DNA of 64,000 nt from Bacteroidaceae bacterium (lineage in GTDB: Bacteria; Bacteroidota; Bacteroidia; Bacteroidales; Bacteroidaceae). Position 1 is the stretch's first letter. The number at the start of each line of letters is the position of its first letter. Of this stretch, positions 16,077 to 25,203 are shown piece after piece. Both the position numbers and the translations under genes were made by a program. The stretch is from positions 283,422 through 347,421 of the forward strand of contig JAFYQK010000001.1 of assembly GCA_017547165.1 (NCBI GenBank), given 5' to 3'. The notes beneath the pieces are model-generated. The model searched no databases. It worked only from the letters and a program-made list of their open reading frames with translations, and was not told where the DNA came from.

Positions 16077-17546
16077 TTGAAAAAGTCTTATATATATATA
16101 TTAGGTATAATCCTGATTATAATCAGTTCCTGTTCGGATTATGATTCCTGGACAACATCAGTTGATGCGCGTCTAACATTTGGACGTGATACTGTGAGTT
16201 TTGATACATTAATTAGTACAATAAGTAGCAGTACTCAACGTTTATTGGTGTATAACAATAATAAGGAGGGATTAAGGATTAACGAAGTAAGACTGAAGAA
16301 TGCAGGAATGAGTCCATTCCGTGCCAATGTAGATGGACAATTCCTTTATGATGGCTATGCTCGTGATTTTGAAATAATGAGCAACGATAGTTTGTTCGTT
16401 TTAGTAGAAGTCACTTTGCCTGATGCTAATGCAGATACCATAACAACCTATACTGATAGTTTGTGTTTCCTTCTTGAGAGTGGAGAAATGCAATATGTGA
16501 CTCTGGTTGCAGGAGGACAAGACGCTGTTCATTGGTATGGTGTCAAAGTTATTGATGAAGACACAATTTTTCATCCTCGCAAACCATTGATAATTTATGA
16601 TAGTCTATATGTTTCTTCGGGTACGACATTAACCATAGAAGAAGGATCACAATTATACTTTCATCAACATGCCTCAATGCAAGTGGATGGAACATTATTG
16701 ATAAATGGAACCGTTTCGTCTCCTGTAGTTTTCAGAGGGGATAGAACAGGAAATTTGTTTGATTATTTGCCATATGATAATACTCCGCAACAGTGGGGAG
16801 GTGTTTATCTTTATGGTAGTGGTCATCGTTTCACATATTTGGATTTGCATAGTAGCACATTTGGAATTGTAGCAGAGGATACCGATGTGGAGTTTTCAAG
16901 TTGTATAATACACAATACTGGTGGAAATGCAATTTGGAGTAAAAATTCCCGCATCAAAGCATACAATACCCAAATAAGTAATGCCTTTGGGGATTTGTTG
17001 CATATGATAGGTGGTGAGGTCGAAATGACTTTCTGTACCTTAGCTCAATTTTATAATTTTGATGCTACTCGTGGTTGGGCTTTGAGTTTACGCGACTATG
17101 ATGTAGAATATGGCGACACTATGTACTATGAAATGAAGCGAGCCAACTTTATCAATAGTGTGATTACTGGTTATGGAGATGATGTTATTTCTGGTTCTTT
17201 TATTAAAGAAAAGAAATTTCAAGAACCTGTAAATTATTATTTCAGCAGATGTTTCTTAAATACTATATATAGTGATTCTGATACCTCTCGCTTTGTTAGG
17301 AATATATATGAAAATCCAGAGGATACCATGTCATATGGTCGTCAGTTCGTGTTATTTGATGAGTATACACGTCAGTATGATTTCACTCCAGATACTTTAG
17401 CTCACTTTTGCGATAGTGCTGATGTATATTGGGCAGAAGAGTTTCCTTTAGATCGCTTAGGCCGCAGTCGTGAGGCAGATGGCAAGGCAGATATTGGAGC
17501 GTATGAAAATGTACAAAGACTGAAGGTGGAGGAGAAGAAAAAATGA
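16077..17546 (+). CDS. Lipoprotein with predicted right-handed beta-helix
   Basis: A protein of about 489 residues if it starts at TTG 16077 (LKKSYIY), which gives a good lipoprotein signal (LIIISSC, Cys about 19). The N-terminal 170 residues look like a beta-rich domain (VDARLTFGRDTVSFDTLIST). After that come short turns and strands with repeated Asn, Gly and Ser typical of a right-handed parallel beta-helix (LYVSSGTTLTIEEGSQL, VDGTLLINGTV, FSSCIIHNTGGNAIW), and a closing DIGAYE motif common in such proteins. Such folds often bind or cleave polysaccharide, but no active site is visible. It is exported to the envelope and overlaps rlmH by 4 bases (ATGA). Confidence 0.85.
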   Translation: MKKSYIYILGIILIIISSCSDYDSWTTSVDARLTFGRDTVSFDTLISTISSSTQRLLVYNNNKEGLRINEVRLKNAGMSPFRANVDGQFLYDGYARDFEIMSNDSLFVLVEVTLPDANADTITTYTDSLCFLLESGEMQYVTLVAGGQDAVHWYGVKVIDEDTIFHPRKPLIIYDSLYVSSGTTLTIEEGSQLYFHQHASMQVDGTLLINGTVSSPVVFRGDRTGNLFDYLPYDNTPQQWGGVYLYGSGHRFTYLDLHSSTFGIVAEDTDVEFSSCIIHNTGGNAIWSKNSRIKAYNTQISNAFGDLLHMIGGEVEMTFCTLAQFYNFDATRGWALSLRDYDVEYGDTMYYEMKRANFINSVITGYGDDVISGSFIKEKKFQEPVNYYFSRCFLNTIYSDSDTSRFVRNIYENPEDTMSYGRQFVLFDEYTRQYDFTPDTLAHFCDSADVYWAEEFPLDRLGRSREADGKADIGAYENVQRLKVEEKKK

Positions 17547-18016
17547 AGGTGACATTGTTGGTTGTAGGAAAGACCACAGATAAGCATATCATAGCCTTGA
17601 TAGACGATTATCTTACTCGCCTCAAACACTATCTGCCTGTAGAGATAGAGGTGATACCAGAGTTGCGACAGACTAAAGCCTTGTCCGAAGCTCAGCAGAA
17701 GGAACAAGAGGCTCAGGCGATACTTTCTCGCATACAATCAGGCGATAGGGTTGTGCTTCTGGATGAACATGGTGTGGAGAGGCGCAGTATTGAGTTTGCT
17801 TCGTGGATGCAAAAGAAGATGGTGTCTGGCACAAAGCGCCTGTTGTGCATAGTTGGAGGGCCTTACGGTTTTGCTCCTGTTGTTTATGATAGGGCAGATG
17901 AAAAAATATCCCTTTCGCAGATGACACTCTCACACCAAATGATAAGACTGCTCTTTGTTGAACAGGTATATAGAGCTATGACAATACTGAACGGTGAACC
18001 TTATCATCATGAGTAG
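17543..18016 (+). CDS. rlmH: 23S rRNA (pseudouridine1915-N3)-methyltransferase
   Basis: A 157-residue SPOUT methyltransferase that methylates pseudouridine 1915 in helix 69 of 23S rRNA, acting on the 70S ribosome. The N terminus KVTLLVVGKT, the SAM-binding knot IVGGPYGF (about 110-118) and the C-terminal HQMIRLLFVEQVYRA with terminal NGEPYHHE are all family signatures. Length is normal. The start overlaps the beta-helix lipoprotein stop (ATGA), so it is translationally coupled to an envelope gene with no obvious functional link. Confidence 0.97.
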   Translation: MKVTLLVVGKTTDKHIIALIDDYLTRLKHYLPVEIEVIPELRQTKALSEAQQKEQEAQAILSRIQSGDRVVLLDEHGVERRSIEFASWMQKKMVSGTKRLLCIVGGPYGFAPVVYDRADEKISLSQMTLSHQMIRLLFVEQVYRAMTILNGEPYHHE

Positions 18017-18175
18017 TTTTTAACGGTGAGCGGTTAACGGTGAGCGGTGAGCGAAATAATTGGAACACGGATTATAAACGATGAGCGGTGAGTGGTGAGC
18101 GATTAGCGACTGGCTAGTTTAAAAACGGATTATAAAACGATGAGCGTTTAACGGTGAGCGGATGAGCGAGAAATA
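18017..18175. repeat. Degenerate short repeats ACGGTGAGCGG between rlmH and nadC
   Basis: The gap contains many copies of a short unit close to ACGGTGAGCG or GGTGAGCG, plus two copies of ACGGATTATAAA(A)CGATGAGCG at 18067-18087 and 18125-18146. It has no coding character. Its style resembles the CGGAAAA repeats later in the window, but the sequence is different. Confidence 0.8.
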
Positions 18176-18210
18176 TAATTAACGAAATATCAACAATAAT
18201 AAATACAATT

Positions 18211-19086
18211 ATGCTAAGTGTAGAAGAATTGAACGAAAGGCTGATTGACTTGGCTTTTAGTGAGGACATTGGTGATGGTGATCATACCACATTGTGTTGC
18301 ATCCCGGCAGACAGTATGGGCGAGAGTAAGTTGCTCATCAAGGAAGAGGGTATTTTTGCTGGTGTGGAGATAGCTAAGCAAGTGTTCCATCGTTTCGACC
18401 CCACTATGGAGGTTGAGGTTTATATCGAGGATGGCGCACATGTTAAGCCTGGTGATATCGTAATGAGTGTTAAAGGTAAGGAGCAGAGCTTGTTGCAGAC
18501 AGAGCGTTTGATGCTGAACATCCTTCAGCGTATGTCTGGTATCGCCACAATGACCAACAAGTATCAGCAGGCTCTTATCGATGCAGGTACAAAGACTCGA
18601 GTGCTTGATACTCGCAAGACCACTCCCGGTATGCGTATGCTTGAGAAGGAGGCTGTTAAGATTGGTGGCGGAATGAACCATCGTATCGGTTTGTTCGATA
18701 TGATTCTGTTGAAGGACAATCATATCGACTTCTGTGGTGGTGTGCATAATGCCATTTCTCGTGCAAAGCAGTATTGCAAGGACCATGGTAAGGACTTGAA
18801 GATCGAGTGTGAGGTTCGTAATTGGAAGGAACTTGAAGAGGCTCTGGCAGAGGGATGCGACCGCATTATGTTTGATAACTTCTCTCCCGAGGACACCAAG
18901 AAGGCCGTTGAACTGGTGGCAGGACGTGCCGAGACAGAGTCAAGTGGTGGCATCACTTTCGAAACAATGATTCCATATGCACAGGCAGGTGTTGACTTCA
19001 TCAGTTTCGGTGCTTTGACACATAGCGTTAAGGGACTGGATATGAGTTTCAAGGCTGCAGGTTCTGATAAGTTGGTGATAAAGTAA
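18211..19086 (+). CDS. nadC: Nicotinate-nucleotide pyrophosphorylase (carboxylating)
   Basis: A 291-residue enzyme of NAD synthesis converting quinolinate and PRPP to nicotinate mononucleotide. Motifs seen: EDIGDGDHTT near the N terminus, LNILQRMSGIAT, the substrate-binding DTRKTTPGMR, KIGGGMNHRIGLFDMILLKDN and the C-terminal SSGGI and ISFGALTHS. Length is normal. It is followed after 7 bases by the C69 dipeptidase, so the two may be co-transcribed. nadA and nadB are not in the window. Confidence 0.97.
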   Translation: MLSVEELNERLIDLAFSEDIGDGDHTTLCCIPADSMGESKLLIKEEGIFAGVEIAKQVFHRFDPTMEVEVYIEDGAHVKPGDIVMSVKGKEQSLLQTERLMLNILQRMSGIATMTNKYQQALIDAGTKTRVLDTRKTTPGMRMLEKEAVKIGGGMNHRIGLFDMILLKDNHIDFCGGVHNAISRAKQYCKDHGKDLKIECEVRNWKELEEALAEGCDRIMFDNFSPEDTKKAVELVAGRAETESSGGITFETMIPYAQAGVDFISFGALTHSVKGLDMSFKAAGSDKLVIK

Positions 19087-19093
19087 TATAATA

Positions 19094-20758
19094 ATGCGTA
19101 AAATATTTTCAATTCTATGCCTTCTCTTAGTGGCTGTTGTTGCTATGCCATGTACCAATCTCATTGTTGGTAAGAAGGCTTCTACCGATGGTAGTGTTAT
19201 TATAAGTTATAGTAGTGATAGTTATGGCATGTTCTCTTCTTTGTACTACAAACCCAGAATGAAACATGCCAAGGGTGCAATGCGTCAGTTATATCACTAT
19301 GAAACAAGTAATTATCTTGGTGAGATTCCCGAACCAGAGGAAACATATCAGGTAACTGGTTTCCTCAACGAGTATCAACTTAGCATCATGGAAACAACCT
19401 TTGGTGGTCGTCCCGAATTGGATGGTGGTCCTGGTATGATGGATTACGGATCGCTGATGTGGATTGCTCTGGAACGTTGTAAGACTGCTCGCGAAGCTAT
19501 CAAGTTGGTTGACGAGCTTTGTCAGGAGTATGGCTATCAGTGTAGCGGTGAAAGTTTCACTATTGCCGACAAGAACGAGGTGTGGATAATGGAACTTATC
19601 GGTAAGGGTAAGGAAGAGAAAGGTGCTGTTTGGGTAGCTCTCCGTATGCCTGACGACATGATCAGTGCGCATGCCAACCATAGTCGTATACGCAAGTTCC
19701 CTTTGAAGGATAAGGAGAATTGCATGTATTCCAAGGATGTTATCACTTTTGCTCGTAAGAAGGGTTATTTCAATGGTAAGGATAAGGATTTCTCCTTCTC
19801 CGAGGCTTATGCTCCTATAGATTTCGGTGCCAAGAGATATTGCGAGGCTCGTGTATGGAGTTTCTTCAATAAGTGGGCGGCTGAGGATATGAAACCTTAC
19901 ATGCCTTATGCTATGGGCGAGGATATTGATCTCGAGACAAAGCAACCTATCGAAGGTATTCCTCATGAGATGCCTCTTTGGGTTAAGCCCAAGCAATTCT
20001 TAAGTACACAGGATGTTAAGGATATGATGCGCGACCATTATGAGGGTACACCTATGGATATCACCGAGGGACTTGGTTCTTTACCTTGGCAAATGCCATA
20101 TCGTGTTACCCCTTTGTCTTACAAGGTTGATGGCAAGGAGTACTTCAATGAGCGCCCTATCAGCACAGTTCAGTCAAGTGCTATTTATGTGGCACAGATG
20201 CGTGATTGGTTGCCCGATTATATTGGCGGTGTCCTCTGGTTTGGCAATGACGATGCCAATATGGTTGCTTTGACTCCTATTTACTCATGTCTGGAATCTG
20301 TTCCTGAGTGTTATAGCAGTAAGTTGGCAAATGCCACCACATTTAATTTCCGTAATGCATACTGGATGTGCAACTGGGTGAGCAATATGGTTTACTATCG
20401 TTATAATCTGCTTTTCCCAGAATTACAAGCTGTGCGTGACCGTATAGAGAAGGATTTCAATAGCGTTCAGGATCTTATGGAAACTAAAGCCAAAGAGATG
20501 TCTGAATCAGAAGGTAAGAAATTTCTCAGCGACTATAGTCTTCGTATGGCCAGCATGATGATGGACGAATGGATGCAGTTGGCTCAAAAACTTATTGTCA
20601 AGTACAACGACATGTGTGTGAAGAAGGTTGATGAGAAGGGTGACTATATCCTCACTCCAGGTGGAGAACCTGTTGCTCCTCAACGCCCCGGATATCCTGA
20701 ACACTACCTGCGCAAGATGGTTGAGGAGAGTGGAGAAAAGTACTTGATTAAGCAATAA
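19094..20758 (+). CDS. C69-family dipeptidase, exported
   Basis: A 554-residue Ntn-hydrolase of peptidase family C69 (formerly U34). The signal peptide of 19 residues is cleaved before Cys20 (AMPCTNLIVG), and that N-terminal cysteine is the catalytic nucleophile, as known for the family. Further signatures are DGSVIISYSSDSYG, GGRPELDGGPGMMDYGSLMWIALERC and IADKNEVWIMELIG. It acts in the periplasm on short peptides. It follows nadC by 7 bases and ends at a terminator. Confidence 0.93.
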   Translation: MRKIFSILCLLLVAVVAMPCTNLIVGKKASTDGSVIISYSSDSYGMFSSLYYKPRMKHAKGAMRQLYHYETSNYLGEIPEPEETYQVTGFLNEYQLSIMETTFGGRPELDGGPGMMDYGSLMWIALERCKTAREAIKLVDELCQEYGYQCSGESFTIADKNEVWIMELIGKGKEEKGAVWVALRMPDDMISAHANHSRIRKFPLKDKENCMYSKDVITFARKKGYFNGKDKDFSFSEAYAPIDFGAKRYCEARVWSFFNKWAAEDMKPYMPYAMGEDIDLETKQPIEGIPHEMPLWVKPKQFLSTQDVKDMMRDHYEGTPMDITEGLGSLPWQMPYRVTPLSYKVDGKEYFNERPISTVQSSAIYVAQMRDWLPDYIGGVLWFGNDDANMVALTPIYSCLESVPECYSSKLANATTFNFRNAYWMCNWVSNMVYYRYNLLFPELQAVRDRIEKDFNSVQDLMETKAKEMSESEGKKFLSDYSLRMASMMMDEWMQLAQKLIVKYNDMCVKKVDEKGDYILTPGGEPVAPQRPGYPEHYLRKMVEESGEKYLIKQ

Positions 20759-20812
20759 TTTATGCTCCATAGTAAATAGGGAAATACAAAGCTTTGTTGC
20801 CCTTGAAACAAT

Positions 20813-20866
20813 ACATTGATCGACCTTAGACAATACGTTGTCTTTGGTCGGTCAATGTTTTTTGTC
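20813..20866 (+). terminator. Terminator after the C69 dipeptidase gene
   Basis: A long stem ACATTGATCGACC / GGTCGGTCAATGT (one G-U), with an inner ACAATACGTTGT hairpin, is followed by TTTTTTG. It separates the dipeptidase from the rnf operon. Confidence 0.8.
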
Positions 20867-20927
20867 CTCTTTTTAATTTAATGCAATATTTTTTCTTGTC
20901 ATAGGGGTGATAATATTTAAAAAAGAC

Positions 20928-20935
20928 TATCTTTG
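20928..20935 (+). promoter_or_regulatory. Predicted -7 box of the rnf operon
   Basis: The plus strand reads TATCTTTG, an exact match. Transcription would start near 20942, after ATG 20937, which supports the next ATG at 20958 as start of the first gene. Confidence 0.6.
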
Positions 20936-20957
20936 TATGTCAAAATGCAAAGTCTAC

Positions 20958-21236
20958 ATGACAAAAACGGACAATATTGAGTGTCACGGTTGCAAGATTT
21001 CTATGTTTTGCAGTCGTAAAGACAAAGATACAGCCCAACCATGTGAAACAAATCTCGTGGCTGTTGGGGTGGCATTTGTCCTGCCTCTTGTATGTATAGT
21101 GCTGATATTGTTCCTGGCACAGGGCAGAGTAGGCGAGGGATGGGCAGCTTTGGCTGTTTTGTTGTTCTTATCGCTCTATTTCTTGGTGATAAGGATGCTG
21201 AAGATTGATTTTGGCAAACATGTGACGAAGAAGTAA
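20958..21236 (+). CDS. Short RseC-like four-cysteine membrane protein, first gene of the rnf operon
   Basis: A 92-residue protein when started at ATG 20958 (MTKTDNIEC). It keeps the cysteine pattern of RseC/SoxR-reducing-system proteins (CHGCKISMFC plus one more Cys before the membrane) and two membrane segments (about 31-50 and 57-75). It lacks most of the N-terminal beta region of normal RseC proteins, which are about 140 residues. RseC genes commonly stand at the head of rnf operons in Bacteroidota, which supports the assignment. ATG 20937 and TTG-type starts upstream are possible, but the promoter box overlaps them. The role is unknown, perhaps electron transfer or cluster delivery to Rnf. 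Confidence 0.75.
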   Translation: MTKTDNIECHGCKISMFCSRKDKDTAQPCETNLVAVGVAFVLPLVCIVLILFLAQGRVGEGWAALAVLLFLSLYFLVIRMLKIDFGKHVTKK

Positions 21237-21254
21237 ATAAAAACTATTATAGTT

Positions 21255-22208
21255 ATGAACGTAATTTTGATTGCGGTAATCGTGCTTGGAGTTGTGGGAC
21301 TTGTTTCCGCCTTGGTCCTGTTCCTAGCCTCCAAGAAGTTTGCCGTTTGGGAAGACCCTCGCATCAAGCAGGTGTCTGATTTTCTGCCCCAGGCCAATTG
21401 TGGCGGTTGCGGTTACCCTGGTTGCTCGGGTTTTGCTTCAGCTTGCGTCAAGGCTGCCGAAGGTGGAAGTCTTAGTGATTTGAACTGTGCCCCTGGTGGT
21501 CAGGCAGTGATGGAACAGATTGCCGGCATTCTCGGACTTCAGGCATCGGCAGCAGCACCCAAGGTGGCTGTGGTACGTTGTCAGGGAACATGTGATGTCC
21601 GCCCCCATGGTGTTGAGTTCGATGGTGCCCACTCCTGCAAGGTACAGAACATGACTGGTATGGGCGAGACCTTGTGCCAGTACGGCTGTCTTGGCGAGGG
21701 CGATTGTGCCAGCGTGTGTCTGTTTGGTGCCATCACCGTTAATCCTGCCACCCGTATTGCCGAGGTTGACGAGAGCAAGTGTACAGGTTGTGGCGCTTGT
21801 GCCAAGACCTGTCCTCGTGGCATTATCGAGTTGATACCTCAAGGTCCCAAGAACCGCAAGGTTGTTGTTCTTTGCAACAACAAGGACAAGGGTGCTCTTG
21901 CCACCAAGGAGTGTAAGGTAAGCTGCATTGGCTGTGGCAAGTGTGTCAAGGTGTGTGAGAAGTTCGAAGCCATCACCCTCGGTACAAACCTTGCCCATAT
22001 CGATCCCGATAAGTGCAAGATGTGCCGTAAGTGTGAGGAGGCTTGTCCCCGTGGTGCCATCAAGGCATTCAACTTCCCTCCACGCAAGCCTAAGGCTGAG
22101 GTTCCTGCTGCAGAGGCTCCCAAACCAACCCCCAAGTTAGAGGTTGTAAAGGAGACCGTCCAGTCAGAGGCTCCTCCAACAAATAAAGTAGAAACCACTA
22201 AAGAATAA
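21255..22208 (+). CDS. rnfB: Rnf electron-transport complex subunit B
   Basis: A 317-residue iron-sulfur subunit of the Rnf complex, which couples ferredoxin oxidation and NAD+ reduction to Na+ or H+ pumping. It has an N-terminal membrane anchor (about 3-26), an Fes domain cluster motif NCGGCGYPGC with C49, C52, C57 and a further Cys, and ferredoxin motifs CTGCGACAKTC, CIGCGKCVKVC and CKMCRKCEEAC. The C-terminal 40 residues are Pro/Ala/Glu-rich and disordered, a common extension. It starts 18 bases after the RseC-like gene and is followed after 13 bases by rnfC. Confidence 0.97.
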   Translation: MNVILIAVIVLGVVGLVSALVLFLASKKFAVWEDPRIKQVSDFLPQANCGGCGYPGCSGFASACVKAAEGGSLSDLNCAPGGQAVMEQIAGILGLQASAAAPKVAVVRCQGTCDVRPHGVEFDGAHSCKVQNMTGMGETLCQYGCLGEGDCASVCLFGAITVNPATRIAEVDESKCTGCGACAKTCPRGIIELIPQGPKNRKVVVLCNNKDKGALATKECKVSCIGCGKCVKVCEKFEAITLGTNLAHIDPDKCKMCRKCEEACPRGAIKAFNFPPRKPKAEVPAAEAPKPTPKLEVVKETVQSEAPPTNKVETTKE

Positions 22209-22221
22209 GGATATTGCCCAT

Positions 22222-23568
22222 ATGAAGACATTTAGAATAGGCGGTGTACATCCCGCCGAGAACAAGCTCAGTGCCGGCAGTCCTATCCGTGAGGCTGCAT
22301 TGCCCAAGCAGGCAGTTTTCAGTATGTTCCAGCATATCGGTGCTCCTGCCAAGCCAGTCGTGAAGAAAGGCGATGTTGTAAAGGTTGGTACCTTGTTGGG
22401 CGAAGCCGGAGGTTTTGTCAGCGCACCCATATACTCCAGCGTGAGTGGTAAGGTCAGCAAGGTTGATGTTGCCCTTGATGCCAGCGACACTCGCCGTATG
22501 GCAGTCTATGTAGATGTGGAAGGCGACGAATGGGAAGAAAGCATTGACCGTAGCGATGCCCTTGTCCGTTTGGAAGACCGTCCCGATCTTGATGCCAAGA
22601 CCATTGTGGAGAAAATCAAGCAGGCCGGTATCGTGGGTATGGGCGGTGCCACATTCCCATGCCATGTAAAACTTTGTCCTCCTCCAGGTGAGAAGGCAGA
22701 ATGCGTCATTATCAATGCTGTAGAGTGTGAACCATATCTTACCGCCGACCATAGTCTTATGCTCGAGAAGGCAGATGAGATCCTCGTTGGTGTTGCCCTT
22801 ATAATGAAGGCCGTTGGCGTGGAGCGTGGCTATATCGGCATAGAGAACAACAAACCCGATGCCATCGCCCTGATGCAGGAAAAGGTAAAGGCTTATCCCC
22901 GGATAGAGGTAGTCCCCCTGAAGGTACAGTATCCCCAGGGTGGTGAGAAGCAGTTGATAGATGCCGTTATAGCTCGTCAGGTTCCTGCTCCTCCAGCTAT
23001 CCCCATCAGTGTAGGTGCCGTGGTGCAGAATGTGGGTACAGCCTTTGCCATTTATGAAGCTGTAATGAAGAACAAGCCCCTCATCTCCCGTATCATCACC
23101 GTAACAGGCAAGAGCGTGAAGAATCCTTCCAACCTCTTGGCTCGTCTTGGCACTCCATTCTCTCAATTGATAGAAGAGTGTGGTGGTCTGCCTGCCGATA
23201 CAGGCAAGATTATCGGTGGCGGTCCTATGATGGGCAAGGCTCTGATCTCTTTGGACATTCCCATGACAAAGGGTTCGAGCGGTCTGCTCATTATGAACGA
23301 AAAGGAAGCACGTCGTGCCGAGCCAGAACCATGCATACGTTGTGCCAAGTGCGTAGGAGCATGTCCAATGGGACTTGAACCTTATCTTTTGGCAAAGATA
23401 AGCTCGCAGAATATGTGGGATGAAGCAGAGAAGGAGTGCATAGTATCTTGCATAGAATGCGGTTCGTGTGCCTTCATCTGTCCCAGTCATCGTCCTTTGC
23501 TAGACAATATTCGCCTTGGCAAGTCCACGGTGATGGGTATTATCCGCGAAAGAGTGGCAAAGAAGTAG
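22222..23568 (+). CDS. rnfC: Rnf complex subunit C
   Basis: A 448-residue NADH-binding, flavin-type peripheral subunit. The N-terminal barrel-sandwich region covers about residues 1-110, and the Nqo1-like domain with GMGGATFPCHVKL and NAVECEPYLTAD follows. Two C-terminal 4Fe-4S motifs are present: CIRCAKCVGACPMGLEP and CIECGSCAFICPSHRP. It is the fourth reading frame on a strand of continuous rnf genes and has typical length for a Bacteroidota RnfC, without the long repeats found in enterobacterial proteins. Confidence 0.97.
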   Translation: MKTFRIGGVHPAENKLSAGSPIREAALPKQAVFSMFQHIGAPAKPVVKKGDVVKVGTLLGEAGGFVSAPIYSSVSGKVSKVDVALDASDTRRMAVYVDVEGDEWEESIDRSDALVRLEDRPDLDAKTIVEKIKQAGIVGMGGATFPCHVKLCPPPGEKAECVIINAVECEPYLTADHSLMLEKADEILVGVALIMKAVGVERGYIGIENNKPDAIALMQEKVKAYPRIEVVPLKVQYPQGGEKQLIDAVIARQVPAPPAIPISVGAVVQNVGTAFAIYEAVMKNKPLISRIITVTGKSVKNPSNLLARLGTPFSQLIEECGGLPADTGKIIGGGPMMGKALISLDIPMTKGSSGLLIMNEKEARRAEPEPCIRCAKCVGACPMGLEPYLLAKISSQNMWDEAEKECIVSCIECGSCAFICPSHRPLLDNIRLGKSTVMGIIRERVAKK

Positions 23569-23595
23569 TAAAAACTCACAGAAAGTAAAGATACA

Positions 23596-24594
23596 ATGTC
23601 AAACAGATTAATAGTTTCACTTTCTCCGCATGTTCATTCTGGCGATAGTATCCAGAAGAATATGTATGGAGTATGCATTGCGCTTGTGCCAGCCTTGGTG
23701 GCGAGTCTGTACTTCTTCGGACTTGGTGCTGCTGTGGTTATGCTTACAAGCGTTGCCTCATGTGTGATTTTTGAATGGGTTATAGCAAAGTTCATTTTGC
23801 GTCGTCCCCGTACAACCATAATGGATGGTTCTGCCATCCTTACAGGTGTTTTGCTTGGTTTCAACTTGCCCTCCAACCTTCCTTTGTGGATTATCATTAT
23901 CGGTGCCTTGGTGGCAATTGGTATTGGCAAGATGACCTTTGGCGGACTGGGACAGAATCCTTTCAATCCTGCCCTTGTAGGTCGTGTGTTCCTGTTGATA
24001 TCCTTTCCTGCACAGATGACAACATGGCCCGTTAGCGGTAGTGTGGAGTATCTTGATGCACAGACAGGTGCCACACCTCTTTACCTTATGAAGTGGGCCA
24101 TTCAGTCGGGCGATGTGTCGGTGCTCAAGGATATGCCTTCATCTTTAGAGATGATTATTGGTCAGCATGGTGGTTCTCTTGGTGAGGTCTCTGCAATATT
24201 GTTGCTAATCGGATGCCTGTTTATGATTGTTCGCAAGATTATCACCTGGCACATTCCTGTCAGCATTCTTGGCACCGTGGCCATCATCAGTGGCGTACTT
24301 CATCTCGTTAATCCCATCTATTCAGATCCAATCAGCGTGCTTTGTAGCGGTGGTCTTATGCTTGGTGCTTGCTTCATGGCAACAGACTATGTCACCTCTC
24401 CCATGGTGCCCAAGGGACAGATTATCTATGGCGTTGCTATAGGTGCTCTGACTGTAATCATCCGTAACTGGGGTTCTTATCCAGAAGGTATGTCGTTTGC
24501 CATACTTATTATGAATGCGTTCACACCTCTTATAAATACATATTGTAAGCCTCGTCGTTTTGGTGAGGTCATCAGAAAGGAGGCCAAGAAATGA
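23596..24594 (+). CDS. rnfD: Rnf complex subunit D
   Basis: A 332-residue integral membrane subunit with about nine to ten hydrophobic segments. It carries covalently bound FMN on a threonine in family members; here the likely site is in ATDYVTSPMVPKG near residue 266. The N terminus SPHVHSGDSIQKNMYGV and FGGLGQNPFNPALVGR are also conserved. It lies 27 bases after rnfC and overlaps rnfG by 4 bases. Confidence 0.97.
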   Translation: MSNRLIVSLSPHVHSGDSIQKNMYGVCIALVPALVASLYFFGLGAAVVMLTSVASCVIFEWVIAKFILRRPRTTIMDGSAILTGVLLGFNLPSNLPLWIIIIGALVAIGIGKMTFGGLGQNPFNPALVGRVFLLISFPAQMTTWPVSGSVEYLDAQTGATPLYLMKWAIQSGDVSVLKDMPSSLEMIIGQHGGSLGEVSAILLLIGCLFMIVRKIITWHIPVSILGTVAIISGVLHLVNPIYSDPISVLCSGGLMLGACFMATDYVTSPMVPKGQIIYGVAIGALTVIIRNWGSYPEGMSFAILIMNAFTPLINTYCKPRRFGEVIRKEAKK

Positions 24595-25184
24595 AGAAAC
24601 TTGAATCTACATGGTACAATATGGCCATAGTGCTGACATTCATCTCTGTGATTGCCGGTGCTGCGTTGGCTTATGTAAATGAGATAACAAAGGGACCTAT
24701 TGCCGAGATTCAGCAGCAGAACGAGGCCCAGGCCATCAAGACTGTGCTTTGCGATGACAATGCTGCGATCACAGATACCATTGTCAATGGAGATGTTACA
24801 TTGTATCTTACTGACAACGGTGCAGCAGTGAAGACAGTTGACCCTAAGAACGAGAGTTTCTCTGGTGGACTAACTATAATGGTTGGTCTGGACAAGGAGT
24901 TCAAGGTATTAGGCTATACTGTTATTGTATCCAACGAGACTCCTGGTCTTGGTGCCAAGGCAAGTGAGTGGTTCCAGAAGGGTGGCAAGGGCGATATCAT
25001 CGGCAGAGTGGCTGGTCAGTTCAAGACCACCAAGGACGGTGGCGATGTGGATGCCATTACAGCCAGCACCATCACTTCACGCTCCTTCCTGCGTGCCGTG
25101 AACAATGCCTATGCAGAATATGCCAAGGTAATGAGCCCCGAGGTAGATGTACAAACTGCAGCAACGAACCCAAACAACGAATAA
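24591..25184 (+). CDS. rnfG: Rnf complex subunit G
   Basis: A 197-residue periplasmic FMN-binding subunit with an N-terminal membrane anchor (about 11-29) and an FMN-attachment region DAITASTITSRSF near residue 160. The usual motif is S(G)AT; here ASTIT still provides the threonine. GYTVIVSNETPGLG is another conserved block. It overlaps rnfD (ATGA) and precedes rnfE by 19 bases. Confidence 0.95.
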   Translation: MKKLESTWYNMAIVLTFISVIAGAALAYVNEITKGPIAEIQQQNEAQAIKTVLCDDNAAITDTIVNGDVTLYLTDNGAAVKTVDPKNESFSGGLTIMVGLDKEFKVLGYTVIVSNETPGLGAKASEWFQKGGKGDIIGRVAGQFKTTKDGGDVDAITASTITSRSFLRAVNNAYAEYAKVMSPEVDVQTAATNPNNE

Positions 25185-25188
25185 TAAT

Positions 25189-25194
25189 AGGAGG
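25189..25194 (+). promoter_or_regulatory. Strong Shine-Dalgarno before rnfE
   Basis: AGGAGG lies 9 bases before ATG 25204. Such strong sites are rare in Bacteroidota and here decide the rnfE start over an upstream in-frame ATG at 25147. Confidence 0.7.
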
Positions 25195-25203
25195 ACAACA
25201 GAT

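Noticed and set aside
22198-23490. Long reverse-strand frame opposite rnfC
   Set aside because: It is a shadow frame of a well-supported gene; its translation has no recognisable domain and follows the codon bias of rnfC.
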